DNA of 64,000 nt from Halorubrum cibi. Its GTDB lineage: Archaea; Halobacteriota; Halobacteria; Halobacteriales; Haloferacaceae. The notes under the pieces are model-generated. The model saw only the letters and a program-made list of their open reading frames with translations, had not been told where the DNA came from and did not search any database. The position numbers and the translations under genes were made by a program. The stretch is from positions 62,001-126,000 of the forward strand of contig NZ_FXTD01000008.1 in NCBI RefSeq assembly GCF_900182635.1. The letters are read 5' to 3'. Of this stretch, positions 27,197-36,513 are shown one piece after another (within the stretch, counting starts at the first letter, position 1; the number at the start of each line of letters is the position of its first letter).

Positions 27197-28629
27197 CGAC
27201 GGTCGAACGGGCTCTCGATCACCGCCGTAACGGCGACCGCGATGACGAGCGCGTCGACGGCCGCGACGACGACCGCGACCGCGATGACGAGCGCGACGGC
27301 GACGGCGACCGCGGTAACAGTGCTCCCACTGACCGCCGGGCGCTCGACGCGTTCGACACGGAGCGATGGGTCGGCGTCACCGGCGTCGCGCTGGCGCTTG
27401 TGGGTGTCGGCGTCGCGCTCAGGCAGCCGGCGATGGTCGTCGCCGGGGCGGCGGCGATCGGATACGGGCTGTACGCGCGCCTCGGCGAGGCGGGCGAGGC
27501 GGCGCTCGCGCTCGACCGCGAGGTGAGCGACCGGACGCCGGATCCGGGCGACGAGGTGACCGTCACGGTCCGCGCGCGAAACGTCGGCGACGCGCCCCGT
27601 TTCGACCTTCGGATCGTCGACGGGGTGCCGCCCGGTCTCGAGGTCGTCGACGGCCCCGCGCGGGTCGCCACCGCGCTCCGTCCGGGCGCGGGCGTGGCGT
27701 TCTCGTACGTCGTCCGGGCGAGCCGCGGGGTCCACGAGTGGGGAACGACGCGGGCGGTGGTCCGCAACGCTTCCGGCTCTCGCGAACGGCTGACGGAGCT
27801 CGAGACGCCGACCCGTTTGACGTGTACCCCGGAGCTGGCTACGGGGGGTGACCTCCCGCTTCGGGGGCTGACCACGGTCTCGCACGGTCGCGTGCCGACG
27901 GACGTGGGCGGCTCGGGTGTCGAGTTTCACGCCACTCGCGAGTACCGCCGGGGCGACCCGCTCAAGCGAGTCGACTGGAACCGGCGGGCCCGGACCGGTG
28001 AACTGGCGACGCTGGAACTCCGAGAGGAGCGATCGGCGACGGTCGTCCTGCTCGTCGACGCCCGCGAGGAGGCGTACGTCGCCGAGCGGCCGGACGCCGA
28101 CACCGCGGTGGAGGCGAGCGTCGAGGCCGCCGGAGCCGTCTTCACCGCGCTGCTCGCCGGCGGCGATCGGGTCGGGATCGCGACGATGGGGCCGCGCGAC
28201 TGCTGGCTGCCGCCGGGCGCGGGGACGGACCACGCGGTCCGCGGTCGCGAGACGCTGGCGACGGACCCGGCGCTCGCGCCGACGCCCGCCGATGACCGCT
28301 TCTATCGCACCCTGTGGCGTCGTCGGTTCCGCCGACGGCTTCCGGGCGACGCCCAGGTGTTGTTCTTCACGCCGCTCGCCGACGACGTCCCCGTCGACGC
28401 CGCCCGGCGACTGGACGCGTACGGCCACCTCGTCACGGTCCTCTCGCCGGATCCGACCGTGTCGCCGTCACGGTCGCCGGCGAGCACGACGCCCGGCCGG
28501 AAGCTGGCCGCGATCGAGCGACGCGAGCGGATCCGGACGCTCCGGGGCGCGGGGATCCGCGTCGTCGAGTGGGGCGATCGGTCGTTCCCGGCCGCGGTCG
28601 CGAGCGCGAGCGGGCGGTGGTCGCGATGA
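27193..28629 (+). CDS. DUF58 domain protein
   Basis: The 478-residue protein carries a charged Arg/Asp N-terminal extension (about 50 residues), two hydrophobic helices near 60-95, and a DUF58 domain with [25 protein letters not shown] (read in parts). That segment is the family's VWA-like hallmark. A MIDAS-type region ([12 protein letters not shown]) is present. DUF58 proteins pair with MoxR ATPases, here encoded at 30910. The start overlaps the previous gene by 4 nt. The N-terminal extension contains a 21-bp direct repeat and may be dispensable. Confidence 0.8.
   Translation: MTTVERALDHRRNGDRDDERVDGRDDDRDRDDERDGDGDRGNSAPTDRRALDAFDTERWVGVTGVALALVGVGVALRQPAMVVAGAAAIGYGLYARLGEAGEAALALDREVSDRTPDPGDEVTVTVRARNVGDAPRFDLRIVDGVPPGLEVVDGPARVATALRPGAGVAFSYVVRASRGVHEWGTTRAVVRNASGSRERLTELETPTRLTCTPELATGGDLPLRGLTTVSHGRVPTDVGGSGVEFHATREYRRGDPLKRVDWNRRARTGELATLELREERSATVVLLVDAREEAYVAERPDADTAVEASVEAAGAVFTALLAGGDRVGIATMGPRDCWLPPGAGTDHAVRGRETLATDPALAPTPADDRFYRTLWRRRFRRRLPGDAQVLFFTPLADDVPVDAARRLDAYGHLVTVLSPDPTVSPSRSPASTTPGRKLAAIERRERIRTLRGAGIRVVEWGDRSFPAAVASASGRWSR
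27233..27295 (+). repeat. 21-bp direct repeat in the DUF58 N-terminal region
   Basis: The same 21 bases start at 27233 and 27275, 42 bp apart and in frame. They encode the DRDDER pattern of the charged N-terminal extension. It is a sign of local slippage expansion. Confidence 0.75.
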
Positions 28630-29159
28630 GCGCGAAGGGCAGTCGCGGGTCCGAATCCAGCCAAACCCGCGAGCGCGACGCGCGCCCGCCGACGCTCGCG
28701 GTCGTCGTGAGCCTCGTCGCCGCGGCGGTCGCGACGCTCGCCGCGCTCGTCGCCGATCCGACCGGCGGGGCGGTCGTCGGGGCGTCGGCCGTCGCGTTCG
28801 CGGGGGGTTCCCTCCTCGGGTCCGCTCGCGTCCTGTCGTGGGGGGCCGCGACGGGGATCGCGGGGATCGCGCTCGCCGCGGGGTTCGGCGGGGGAGCCGA
28901 GCCGCTTCTCGTCGCCGGCGTCGCGGTCGCGGTCGCGTGGGACGTCGCCGATCACGGGCTCTCGCTCGGTCGACAGGTCGGCCGATCGGCTCGAACTCGC
29001 CGGAACGTGGCCGTCCACGCCGGAGCGAGCCTGCTCGCCGGCGCGCTCTCGGCCGGCGTCGTCTACGGGACGTACGTGACCGCGGCCGGCGGCCAACCGA
29101 TAGCCGCGCTCGCGCTGCTGCTCTTCGGCGGGGTCGTGTTGGCGTCGGCGTTTCGGTGA
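28626..29159 (+). CDS. Polytopic membrane protein of the DUF58 cluster (DUF7519-like)
   Basis: A 177-residue protein with about four or five hydrophobic helices rich in Ala, Val and Gly, and a polar N-terminus ([21 protein letters not shown]). The start ATG overlaps the DUF58 stop by 4 nt, so it is the last gene of the operon. This hydrophobic partner recurs in haloarchaeal DUF58 clusters (I recall DUF7519, not verified). A scaffold or channel role is speculation. Confidence 0.6.
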   Translation: MSAKGSRGSESSQTRERDARPPTLAVVVSLVAAAVATLAALVADPTGGAVVGASAVAFAGGSLLGSARVLSWGAATGIAGIALAAGFGGGAEPLLVAGVAVAVAWDVADHGLSLGRQVGRSARTRRNVAVHAGASLLAGALSAGVVYGTYVTAAGGQPIAALALLLFGGVVLASAFR

Positions 29160-29240
29160 GCGCGGCAGAGAGACACGTCGACTCGCCGGCGGCGAGTCGG
29201 GATCGGCGTCGCTTTTGTACCCCGCGGCCGACGGGCGGAC

Positions 29241-29282
29241 ATGGACACCGACGCGACCGCGCCGGCGAGGTGGTCGGCGTGA
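29241..29282 (+). other. Thirteen-codon upstream ORF overlapping the KDG kinase GTG
   Basis: ATG at 29241 opens [13 protein letters not shown] and stops with TGA at 29282, overlapping the kinase GTG (GTGA). A TATA-like CTTTTGTA lies about 25 nt before this ATG, as expected for leaderless initiation at the micro-ORF. The same arrangement occurs before pccB. Translation is unproven. Confidence 0.35.
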
Positions 29283-30235
29283 CGGACCTCGTGACGTTCG
29301 GCGAGACGATGCTCCGGCTCTCCCCGCCGCGCGGCGAGCGGCTGGAGCGGACCCGCGACCTCGACGTCCAGGCCGGCGGTGCGGAGAGCAACGTCGCGGT
29401 CGGGGCGGCGCGACTGGGTGCGGACGCCGTCTGGTTCTCGAAGCTCCCCGACTCGCCGCTCGGCCGCCGGATCGTGAGCGAGCTCCGGAGCCACGGCGTC
29501 CGGACCGGCGTGGCGTGGGCGGAGCCAGGTTCGAGCCGAGTCGGCACCTACTACCTCGAACACGGCGGCGAGCCGCGGGGGACGAACGTGATCTACGACC
29601 GGGCGGACGCCGCGGTCACGACCGTCGAGCCGTCGGAGCTGCCGACCGGCGCGCTGGAGTCTGCGGCGTACTTCCACACCACGGGGATCACCCCGGCGCT
29701 CTCGGAGACGACGCGAGAGACGACGCGAGCGCTGTTGCGGGCGGCGGGCGAGGCGGGCGTGACGCGGACCTTCGATCTCAACTACCGCGCGAAGCTGTGG
29801 GACCCGTCGACCGCGCGGGAGACCTACGAGGCGCTGTTCGCGGACGTGGACGTGCTGTTCGTCCCGCAGCGGGACGCCCGCGAGGTGCTCGACCGCGAGA
29901 GCGACGCGGTCGAGATCGCCCACGGCCTCGCGTCCGAACACGGCTTCGAGTCCGTGATCGTCACCCGCGGGACCGGCGGCGCGGTCGCGCTCCGGGACGG
30001 CTCGGTCCACGAGCAGGGCGTCTTCGAGGCGGAGACGTTCGACGCGATCGGCACCGGCGACGCGTTCGTCGCGGGCTACCTCGCCGAGCGGATCGACGGG
30101 GGCGACGTGCCCGCCGCCCTCGAGCGCGCGGCCGCGACCGCGGCGCTCAAACGCACCGTCGGGGGCGACATCGCGGTCGTGACCCCCGACGAGGTCGACC
30201 GCGTCCTCGGGGGAGAAGCCGGGATCGATCGGTGA
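29279..30235 (+). CDS. kdgK: PfkB-family sugar kinase, probable 2-keto-3-deoxygluconate kinase
   Basis: The 318-residue protein is a ribokinase-family kinase with the N-terminal Gly motif [18 protein letters not shown] and the C-terminal anion-hole and catalytic base region [14 protein letters not shown]. Its start, [14 protein letters not shown], and length resemble KDG kinases, which phosphorylate 2-keto-3-deoxygluconate in the semi-phosphorylative Entner-Doudoroff route of haloarchaea. Other sugar kinases of the family cannot be excluded. The start codon is GTG inside the end of a micro-ORF. A DapA-type aldolase gene lies further downstream at 38311. Confidence 0.75.
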   Translation: MTDLVTFGETMLRLSPPRGERLERTRDLDVQAGGAESNVAVGAARLGADAVWFSKLPDSPLGRRIVSELRSHGVRTGVAWAEPGSSRVGTYYLEHGGEPRGTNVIYDRADAAVTTVEPSELPTGALESAAYFHTTGITPALSETTRETTRALLRAAGEAGVTRTFDLNYRAKLWDPSTARETYEALFADVDVLFVPQRDAREVLDRESDAVEIAHGLASEHGFESVIVTRGTGGAVALRDGSVHEQGVFEAETFDAIGTGDAFVAGYLAERIDGGDVPAALERAAATAALKRTVGGDIAVVTPDEVDRVLGGEAGIDR

Positions 30236-30308
30236 CCGGTCGGGGAAGGGTCGATGACCGGGCGGCGAGCGGCGGCCGACACTCGGTCCGTCCCGCCGTT
30301 CCGACCGG

Positions 30309-30317
30309 TTTATAATC
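30309..30317 (+). promoter_or_regulatory. TATA-like box of pyrE
   Basis: TTTATAATC lies about 26 nt before the pyrE ATG. Spacing fits a leaderless transcript. It is one of the clearest promoters in the window. Confidence 0.6.
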
Positions 30318-30338
30318 GCTCCGCGAGCCGGATCGAAC

Positions 30339-30884
30339 ATGACCGACGACGACCGACGGGACGAGCTGATCGCGGCGCTTCGTGCGGCCGACGCCGTCCG
30401 ATTCGGCGAGTTCGAACTCTCACACGGCGGCACGAGCGACTACTACGTCGACAAGTACCTCTTCGAGACCGACCCGGAGTGCCTGGGTCTCATCGCCGAC
30501 GCGTTCGCCGATCGACTCGCCGACACCGACGCGAAACTGGCCGGCGTCGCGCTCGGCGCGGTCCCGCTCGTGGCGGTGGCCGCCGCGGAGCTCGGCCGGC
30601 CGTACGTCATCGCGCGCAAACAGGCCAAGGAGTACGGCACCGCGAACCGGATCGAGGGGAGACTCGAGGCGGGCGAGGAGGTCGTCGTCTTGGAGGACAT
30701 CGCGACGACCGGCCAGTCCGCCGTCGACGCGGTCGAGGCGCTCCGCGAGGCGGGCGCGACCGTGAACCGCGTGCTCGTCGTCGTCGACCGCGAGGAGGGC
30801 GCGGCGGAGCTGCTCGCCGACCACGACGTGGAGCTGGAGTCGCTGTTGACGGCCTCGGAGCTGCTCGCGGACCGCGACGCCTGA
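30339..30884 (+). CDS. pyrE: Orotate phosphoribosyltransferase
   Basis: The 181-residue enzyme joins orotate and PRPP to give OMP in pyrimidine synthesis. Substrate motifs are visible: [16 protein letters not shown] near the N-terminus and the PRPP loop [18 protein letters not shown]. Length matches archaeal PyrE. The gene has its own promoter and is not linked to other pyr genes here. It is a classic counter-selectable marker gene in haloarchaeal genetics, and its position is otherwise unremarkable. Confidence 0.95.
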   Translation: MTDDDRRDELIAALRAADAVRFGEFELSHGGTSDYYVDKYLFETDPECLGLIADAFADRLADTDAKLAGVALGAVPLVAVAAAELGRPYVIARKQAKEYGTANRIEGRLEAGEEVVVLEDIATTGQSAVDAVEALREAGATVNRVLVVVDREEGAAELLADHDVELESLLTASELLADRDA

Positions 30885-30909
30885 GTCGGCGACCGACTCG
30901 AGCGGCCCC

Positions 30910-31878
30910 TCACGCCGAGGACTCCGGCGCCTCCACCGTCGGCACCGCGACGCGGTCGAGCGCGTCGGCGATCACGTCGGCCTTCTCCACGTCGTTGACG
31001 GTCGCGTCCGGCGTCAACACCAGCCGGTGTGCGAGCGTCGGCTCCGCGACGCGTTTCACGTCGTCGGGGGTGAGAAAGTCACGGCCGGCGACGGTCGCGT
31101 TCGCGCGGGCGGCCTCGAAGAGCCGCTGGGTGCCGCGCGGGGAGACGCCGACCTCGACCCGGCGGTCCTCCCGGGTCCGGTGGACGATGGACGCCATGTA
31201 CGCGAGGAGGTCGTCGTCGACGCGCACCGTCTCGGGGACCGCCCGGAGGTCGGCCACGTCCGCGGGGTCGAGCACGCGCTCGACGGTCGGACTCCGGTCG
31301 GTGCGGCCGGCGCGCCGGCGGAGGATCTCCACCTCGCCGGCCTCGTCGGGATAGCCGAGCGAGGTCTTGATCATGAACCGGTCGAGCTGCGCCTCGGGCA
31401 GCGGGAACGCCCCCTCGCTCTCGACGGGGTTCTGCGTCGCGATGACGTAGAAGGGGTCCGGGAGGTCGTGGGTCTCGCCGTCAGCGGTGACCTGTCCCTC
31501 CTCCATCGCCTCCAGCAGGGCGGCCTGCGTCTTCGGGGGGGCCCGGTTGATCTCGTCGGCGAGCACGACGTTCGCGAAGATCGGTCCCGGCGAGAAGGAA
31601 AACGAGCCGTCCCGCTCGTCGAAGACGTTCGTGCCGGTCACGTCGGAGGGGAGCAGGTCCGGCGTGAACTGGATCCGCGAGAACTCCAAGCCGAGCGCGG
31701 TCGCGAACGACCGCGCCGAGAGGGTCTTTCCGGTGCCGGGAACGTCCTCTAAGAGGACGTGCCCGCGGGCGATGATCCCGAGCGTGACGCGCTCGAGGAA
31801 CTCGCGGTCGGCGACGACCGCGGATCCGATCTCGTCTATCACCCGCGAGCAGGCCTCGGCCGCGTCGGGGACGTCCAT
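30910..31878 (-). CDS. MoxR-type AAA ATPase
   Basis: A 322-residue ATPase with Walker A EDVPGTGKT (about residues 43-51), Walker B VVLADEINRAPPKTQ and an AAA lid with VSPRGTQRLFEAARANA. MoxR proteins work as chaperone-like ATPases with DUF58/VWA partners in maturation of protein complexes. The DUF4129-DUF58 cluster lies at 25614-29159 on the opposite strand, separated by the KDG kinase and pyrE, so it may serve that system in trans. It faces pyrE, with stop codons 25 bp apart. Confidence 0.9.
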   Translation of the reverse strand: MDVPDAAEACSRVIDEIGSAVVADREFLERVTLGIIARGHVLLEDVPGTGKTLSARSFATALGLEFSRIQFTPDLLPSDVTGTNVFDERDGSFSFSPGPIFANVVLADEINRAPPKTQAALLEAMEEGQVTADGETHDLPDPFYVIATQNPVESEGAFPLPEAQLDRFMIKTSLGYPDEAGEVEILRRRAGRTDRSPTVERVLDPADVADLRAVPETVRVDDDLLAYMASIVHRTREDRRVEVGVSPRGTQRLFEAARANATVAGRDFLTPDDVKRVAEPTLAHRLVLTPDATVNDVEKADVIADALDRVAVPTVEAPESSA

Positions 31879-32043
31879 GTGACCGCCAACGGGAGAGGCG
31901 GCAAAAGGGTTGTCGCGGTCGGCGAGGACGATCGTCTCGGCCGGCGAGGTCGATCGTCGAGCGACCCGATCGTCGCCCGGTCACTTCCGGCGACGAACCG
32001 CGATCGAAACCCATAACATCGGAAGCATCGAACCGGAGAACGA

Positions 32044-32128
32044 GCCGAGGTAGCCTAGCCTGGCCAAGGCGGTAGATTCGAAATCTACTGTCCATTCGGA
32101 CACCGGAGTTCAAATCTCCGCCTCGGCG
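32044..32128 (+). tRNA. tRNA-Ser(CGA)
   Basis: The acceptor arms GCCGAGG and CCTCGGC pair, the anticodon stem GTAGA/TCTAC encloses TTCGAAA with anticodon CGA, and the T arm is CGGAG-TTCAAAT-CTCCG. The long variable arm (TGTCC-ATTC-GGACA) is the class II feature expected for serine. Discriminator base G follows; CCA is not encoded. No intron is seen. Confidence 0.93.
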
Positions 32129-32170
32129 CTTTCTCGCGGAACCCTCGACCGAGAGACCCGTCCCTCGACG

Positions 32171-32482
32171 TTACGGCGGACTTCCGAGCGACGCCTGTTC
32201 GGGGTCGGCGTCCCCGCGGAGCCGACGCCGGCGCTTGTCGTAAGCCGCCTCGAGCTTGGCGTTCGTCGCTCGCGAGACTAGATAGAGGTCGGCGACGCCA
32301 CCGTCTCGGGGGTGTGCGGTCGCGACCCAGACGTGGCCGTCGCCCGCGGAGAGATCGTCCGCCCAGCGCTCCGCGGCCTCGCGGCTCTCGAAGGCGTGCC
32401 GGGGACCGTCCTCGAAGACGATCCGACCCACCTTCGCGTTGCGCTTTCGGGCGGACGGTTTGACCGCGACGACGACGCTCAC
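32171..32482 (-). CDS. Haloarchaeal conserved hypothetical protein
   Basis: This 103-residue protein is convergent to the tRNA gene. It has strand-rich sequence (VGRIVFEDGPRHAFESREAAERWADDLSAG, then VWVATAHPRD) and a basic tail with KRRRRLRGDADPEQ. The even distribution of hydrophobic residues and acidic bias are gene-like. I recognise no named domain. It could be a small nucleic-acid- or tRNA-associated protein because of the basic end and its neighbour, but that is a guess. Confidence 0.55.
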   Translation of the reverse strand: MSVVVAVKPSARKRNAKVGRIVFEDGPRHAFESREAAERWADDLSAGDGHVWVATAHPRDGGVADLYLVSRATNAKLEAAYDKRRRRLRGDADPEQASLGSPP

Positions 32483-32598
32483 GACCGGTACTGGGGGCTC
32501 ATCGATTAAAAACCCCGTCAGACGAGAGGTGGGTCGCGGAGACGGTCGGATCGCGGCGATCGAAAGGAATCACACCCCCGGCCGCCCTAGCGGCCCGC

Positions 32599-34245
32599 AT
32601 GAGCGAACCCGACTGGTACGAGGACGCGACCATCTACTCCTTCGACGTGAAGACGTTCGACGACAGCGACGGCGACGGGTGGGGCGACTTTCAGGGCGCG
32701 ATCGACCGGCTGGGATACCTCGACGAATTCGGCGTCGATGCCGTCTGGATCCGACCGTTCTACCCGAGCCCGCTGCGGGACAACGGGTACGACGTCGCCG
32801 ACTACTACGGCGTCGACGAGCGGCTCGGGACGCTCGCGGACTTCCGCGAGTTCGCCGAGCGCGCGCACGACCGCGGGATCCGCGTTCTCACCGACCTCGT
32901 ATTCAACCACACCTCGGTCGACCACGAGTGGTTCCGGCGGGCCCGCGAGGACCCCGAATCGAAGTACCACGACTACTACCTGTGGACGAGCCACCTCGAG
33001 GACGCCCACCACCGCGGCAACATCTTCCCGGAGTACGAGGACGGCGTCTGGTCGTACGACGAGGTCGCCGAGAAACACTACTTCCATCAGTTCTACTCAC
33101 ATCAGCCCGATCTCAACGTGGCGAACCCCGCGGTCCGCGAGGAGCTGTACGACGTGCTCCGCTTCTGGCTCGACCAGGGCGCGGACGGCTTCCGGATCGA
33201 CGCCGCCCACCCGATGCTCATGCCGAAGGGCCACAACGCGACGACGCTCGAGGACACCGAACTCGAGGAACCGATCGACCTCTTCACCCGGATGCGCGAG
33301 GTCGTCGAGTCCGAGCAGTCCGACGCCGTCCTGCTCGCGGAGGCCGACGACGAGCCCGAGAACCTGGACTACTACTTCGGCGACGGCGAGGCGTTCCACC
33401 TCCAGTTCAACTTCGTGATGAACGCCCACCTCACGTACGCGGTCGGGGTGCGGGACGCGTGGCCGCTCTACCGCGCCCACGAGATCCTGCCCGATATCGG
33501 AGGGGTCGGCACCTGGGTGAACTTCCTGCGGAACCACGACGAGTGGAACCTGCTGAAGCTTCCCGAGGAGGCGTTCGAACACGCCCGCGAGTACTTCGGC
33601 GACGACGCAGGCGACTCGTGGATCTTCGAGCGGGGCCACAGACTCCGGCTCGCGGACCTGTACGACGGCGATCCCGACCGGATCGCGTTGGCTCACGCCC
33701 TGCTCTTTTCGTTACCCGGCTCCGTCGCGCTCCAGTCGGGCGACGAGATCGGCATGGGCGCGGACCTCTCGCTGCCCGAACGCGAGGCGGTCCGCACGCC
33801 GATGCAGTGGGACGACTCGGCGAACGGCGGCTTCTCGACGGCCGACCCCGACGACTGTTACAACCCCGTCGTCGACGAGGGCGAGTACGCGTACGACCGG
33901 GTCAACGTCGCCGACCAGCGCGAGAACCCCGATTCGCTCCTCTCGCGGATCCGGGACCTCTCGCGCGTCCGCGACCGCTGTCCCGAGATCGCCCGCGGCG
34001 ACTTCCGGATCGTCGACGCCGAGCCGAAGGGGGTGTGGGCTCACCGGTTCGACCGCGACGGGGAGGTCCTGTTGTGCGCGCACAACTTCGCCGCGGAGTC
34101 GCGCGAGGCCGTCTTCGGGTTCGACGTCGACTCCGACGCGGCCGAACGCGTCGTCGGCGGCGGTGACTACCGCGTCGCCGACGGCGGGGTCACACTCGAT
34201 CTGGGCGCTCACGAGTACGTCTGGCTTCGCGGCGAGAAGCAGTAG
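32599..34245 (+). CDS. GH13 alpha-glucosidic enzyme, trehalose synthase-like
   Basis: The 548-residue protein has the four conserved GH13 regions: DLVFNHTS (about 99-106), GFRIDAAH with nucleophile Asp201, LLAEAD with acid Glu248, and NFLRNHDEW with Asp314. The N-terminal WYEDATIYSFDVKTF and the sequence FYPSPLRDNGYDVADYYGV are typical of trehalose synthase (maltose glucosyltransferase) types. It may convert maltose to trehalose as a compatible solute, or hydrolyse alpha-glucans. No signal peptide, so cytoplasmic. It stands alone. Confidence 0.8.
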   Translation: MSEPDWYEDATIYSFDVKTFDDSDGDGWGDFQGAIDRLGYLDEFGVDAVWIRPFYPSPLRDNGYDVADYYGVDERLGTLADFREFAERAHDRGIRVLTDLVFNHTSVDHEWFRRAREDPESKYHDYYLWTSHLEDAHHRGNIFPEYEDGVWSYDEVAEKHYFHQFYSHQPDLNVANPAVREELYDVLRFWLDQGADGFRIDAAHPMLMPKGHNATTLEDTELEEPIDLFTRMREVVESEQSDAVLLAEADDEPENLDYYFGDGEAFHLQFNFVMNAHLTYAVGVRDAWPLYRAHEILPDIGGVGTWVNFLRNHDEWNLLKLPEEAFEHAREYFGDDAGDSWIFERGHRLRLADLYDGDPDRIALAHALLFSLPGSVALQSGDEIGMGADLSLPEREAVRTPMQWDDSANGGFSTADPDDCYNPVVDEGEYAYDRVNVADQRENPDSLLSRIRDLSRVRDRCPEIARGDFRIVDAEPKGVWAHRFDRDGEVLLCAHNFAAESREAVFGFDVDSDAAERVVGGGDYRVADGGVTLDLGAHEYVWLRGEKQ

Positions 34246-34263
34246 ATCGCCGCATAAACCCGT

Positions 34264-34449
34264 CTACCGCCACTCTTCACGGGGAATACAGTCGTCCGCT
34301 CGCACCGTGATCCACCGCGTCGTCCGCTCGTCTGGGTCGCGGTCGCCCTCGAAGAACGTCACCTCGGCGTCCGGCGACTCCCCATCCGCCGCCGGTCGGC
34401 AGACGATCTCCGGCCGCTCACCGCGAACACGCATCGGTGACGTGGACAT
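34264..34449 (-). CDS. Small haloarchaeal protein (DUF7511-like)
   Basis: A 61-residue acidic protein ending in RTTRWITVRADDCIPREEWR. The pattern of a short strand region and a TTxWIT motif is typical of the DUF7511 family as I recall it; the assignment is tentative. A TATA-like CTATTATCC lies about 25 nt upstream of the ATG, so the gene is probably leaderless. Another ATG occurs 11 nt upstream out of frame but looks like promoter DNA. It is convergent to the GH13 gene. Confidence 0.5.
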   Translation of the reverse strand: MSTSPMRVRGERPEIVCRPAADGESPDAEVTFFEGDRDPDERTTRWITVRADDCIPREEWR

Positions 34450-34588
34450 ACATGATCGTTCATGGCCCATCGGATAATAGTTGTCGGTCTGGACTCGCGT
34501 TCGGAAAGTGATAAGTATTCCATCCGTAACGCCGGTTCGGTCGTCAGAATTGATCGAACGTCCACCCCAATGCCGCTGCCGGCCGGGA

Positions 34589-35407
34589 CTACAGGCGGAC
34601 CGGAACGCCGCGGTCGTCGAGGTACTCCTTCGTCTCCTCGATGGAGTAGTCGCCGAAGTGGAAGATGGAGGCGGCGAGGCCGGCGTCCGCGTTCGCCTCG
34701 GTGAACACCTCGTACATGTCCTCGGGGCCACCACACCCCGAAGAGGCGATGACGGGCGTCGAGACGGCGTCGCAGACGGCCTTCATGAGGGGAATGTCGT
34801 ACCCGTCCTTCGTCCCGTCCATGTCGATGGAGTTGACGAACAGTTCGCCTGCGCCGCGCTCCTCGGCCTCCTTCGCCCACGAGACGGCGTCGATCCCGGT
34901 TCCCTCGCGACCGCCCTTCTTCGTACACTCGAACCACACCTCCTCGCCGTCGTCGTCCCGATAGAAGTGCTCGCCGGCGTCGTCGTGGCGCCGCCGGGCG
35001 TCGACGGAGATGACGATACACTGGCTGCCGAAGGCGGCCGCGCCCTCCTCGATGAGTTCGGGTCGCTCGAGCGCGCCGGTCGTGATCGACACCTTGTCCG
35101 CGCCGGCACGGAGCGTCTCCTTGATGTCGGCCTTCGTCCGGATGCCGCCGCCGACCGTGAGCGGGATGAAACACTCGTCGGCGACCGCGTTCACCACGTC
35201 GAGCATCGTCTCGCGACCCTCGGCGCTGGCGGTGATGTCGAGGAAGACGAACTCGTCGGCGCCCGCGGCGTTGTACTTCTTCGCCAGCTCGACGGGGTCG
35301 CCGGTGTACTCCAGGTTCTCGAAGTTGACCCCCGTGTAGACGGCGGCGTCGCCGTCGTCGTCGAGGTCGACGTCGATACAGGGGATGATCCGCTTCGTGA
35401 GTCCCAT
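34589..35407 (-). CDS. hisF: Imidazole glycerol phosphate synthase, cyclase subunit
   Basis: This 272-residue TIM-barrel enzyme closes the imidazole ring of histidine biosynthesis with the HisH amidotransferase. Key motifs are present: [14 protein letters not shown] with catalytic Asp near residue 11, [13 protein letters not shown] and the second phosphate site region [13 protein letters not shown]. It has a slightly longer middle insert (about residues 125-150) that is usual in haloarchaeal HisF. No other his gene lies next to it. Only about 85 bp separate it from the glycosyltransferase gene upstream on the same strand. Confidence 0.95.
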   Translation of the reverse strand: MGLTKRIIPCIDVDLDDDGDAAVYTGVNFENLEYTGDPVELAKKYNAAGADEFVFLDITASAEGRETMLDVVNAVADECFIPLTVGGGIRTKADIKETLRAGADKVSITTGALERPELIEEGAAAFGSQCIVISVDARRRHDDAGEHFYRDDDGEEVWFECTKKGGREGTGIDAVSWAKEAEERGAGELFVNSIDMDGTKDGYDIPLMKAVCDAVSTPVIASSGCGGPEDMYEVFTEANADAGLAASIFHFGDYSIEETKEYLDDRGVPVRL

Positions 35408-35494
35408 TCGTTACCGACCGTTGGCGACGAGGGAAGTAAAAGGCGCGGGGACGGAGTCGGCCGTTTCCCCCTCACCATCGGCGGGGTCGCCGAT

Positions 35495-36442
35495 TCACTC
35501 CCGGGCGTCGTACCGGGACACCGCGCGGTCCGCGCGCGTCGAGACGCCGTTCGGGTTGCGCGCGGGGCTTCGGTCGCGCGCCCGAGCGACGAGTCCGTCC
35601 GAACCCCCGGAGAGGATCCCGGTCAGCACGTCGCGGCCGTTCGAGACCCACCCCGAGGGCGTGGCCTCGCCGCGGACCACGTCGCGGGCGACGTCCACGG
35701 CGTCCGTGACCGCGTGCTTGCCCGTCCGAGCGAGCGCGGTCGGTCGAACCCCGTAGTTCTTGACCAGTCGGTACGCGAGCGCGCGGTACTTCCAGCCCCA
35801 GTCGCGGGCGGTCCGTCCGCCGTCGGCCGCGGTCGGGCTCGGCGGCTCCTCGCGGACCGAGACCTCGGAGCGCCAGGCGACCTCGCGGTCCATCCGTGCG
35901 AGCCGGTGGGCGGCGTCCCGCGCGCCGCCGACCCGGAGGTACTCGTCGAACCCGTCGAGGTCTCGCAGCGTCCCCCGACGAAACGCGACGTTCCCCCCCG
36001 CGAAGTACGTCACCAACCGACCCGCGATCCGGCGGCGCTCCGGACCGTCCGAGCGGTCGACCCCTCGATCGCCGCCTCCGTCGTCGTCTGCTCCGGACTC
36101 GATCGGCCGGATCGGTCCGGTCACCACGTCGGCGTCGGCGAGTCCGTCACGGACGCCCTCGAGCCACGACTCGTCGATCCGGTTGTCGTAATCGACCAAC
36201 GCGACCGCGTCGCCGCCCGCCACTTCGATGCCGGCGTTTCTGGCGACGTTGACGGTTCGATCCGAGATCTCGACGAGCACGTCGACGTCGTCGCGGTCGC
36301 GCACCATTCCGGTGGTGCCGTCCGCGGACGGACCGTTGACGACGATCACCTCCGTGTCGGGCGCGTGCGCCGCCAGCGCGTCGAGGCAGGCGGCTAACCG
36401 GTCCCGACCGTTGAGCGTCGGGACGACGACCGACAGGTCCAT
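35495..36442 (-). CDS. Family 2 glycosyltransferase
   Basis: The 315-residue protein begins LSVVVPTLNGRDRLAACLDAL and includes a VNGPSADGTTGMV and a DYDNRIDESWLEG segment, with the Asp-rich metal site DYDN replacing the classic DxD. The C-terminal third holds a short hydrophobic region (EVAWRSEVSVREEPP). GT2 enzymes transfer sugars to lipid carriers, proteins or polysaccharides; the acceptor is unknown. It lies in a minus-strand run with hisF downstream and the winged-helix regulator upstream, but a common operon is not clear. Confidence 0.8.
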   Translation of the reverse strand: MDLSVVVPTLNGRDRLAACLDALAAHAPDTEVIVVNGPSADGTTGMVRDRDDVDVLVEISDRTVNVARNAGIEVAGGDAVALVDYDNRIDESWLEGVRDGLADADVVTGPIRPIESGADDDGGGDRGVDRSDGPERRRIAGRLVTYFAGGNVAFRRGTLRDLDGFDEYLRVGGARDAAHRLARMDREVAWRSEVSVREEPPSPTAADGGRTARDWGWKYRALAYRLVKNYGVRPTALARTGKHAVTDAVDVARDVVRGEATPSGWVSNGRDVLTGILSGGSDGLVARARDRSPARNPNGVSTRADRAVSRYDARE

Positions 36443-36513
36443 ATGGGTGTCAATCGGGTCGGGGATAAAAAAGGCCTCCGTGGTGAGACGCGAGTTCGGT
36501 CGGTCGACTCCGC

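Noticed and set aside
32129-32170. Integration site at the tRNA-Ser gene
   Set aside because: tRNA genes are common integration sites, but there is no integrase or direct repeat of the tRNA 3' end nearby, so no element is supported.
34450-34588. An out-of-frame ATG before the DUF7511-like gene
   Set aside because: The TATA-like box is spaced for the third ATG; the upstream ATG likely lies in untranscribed promoter DNA.
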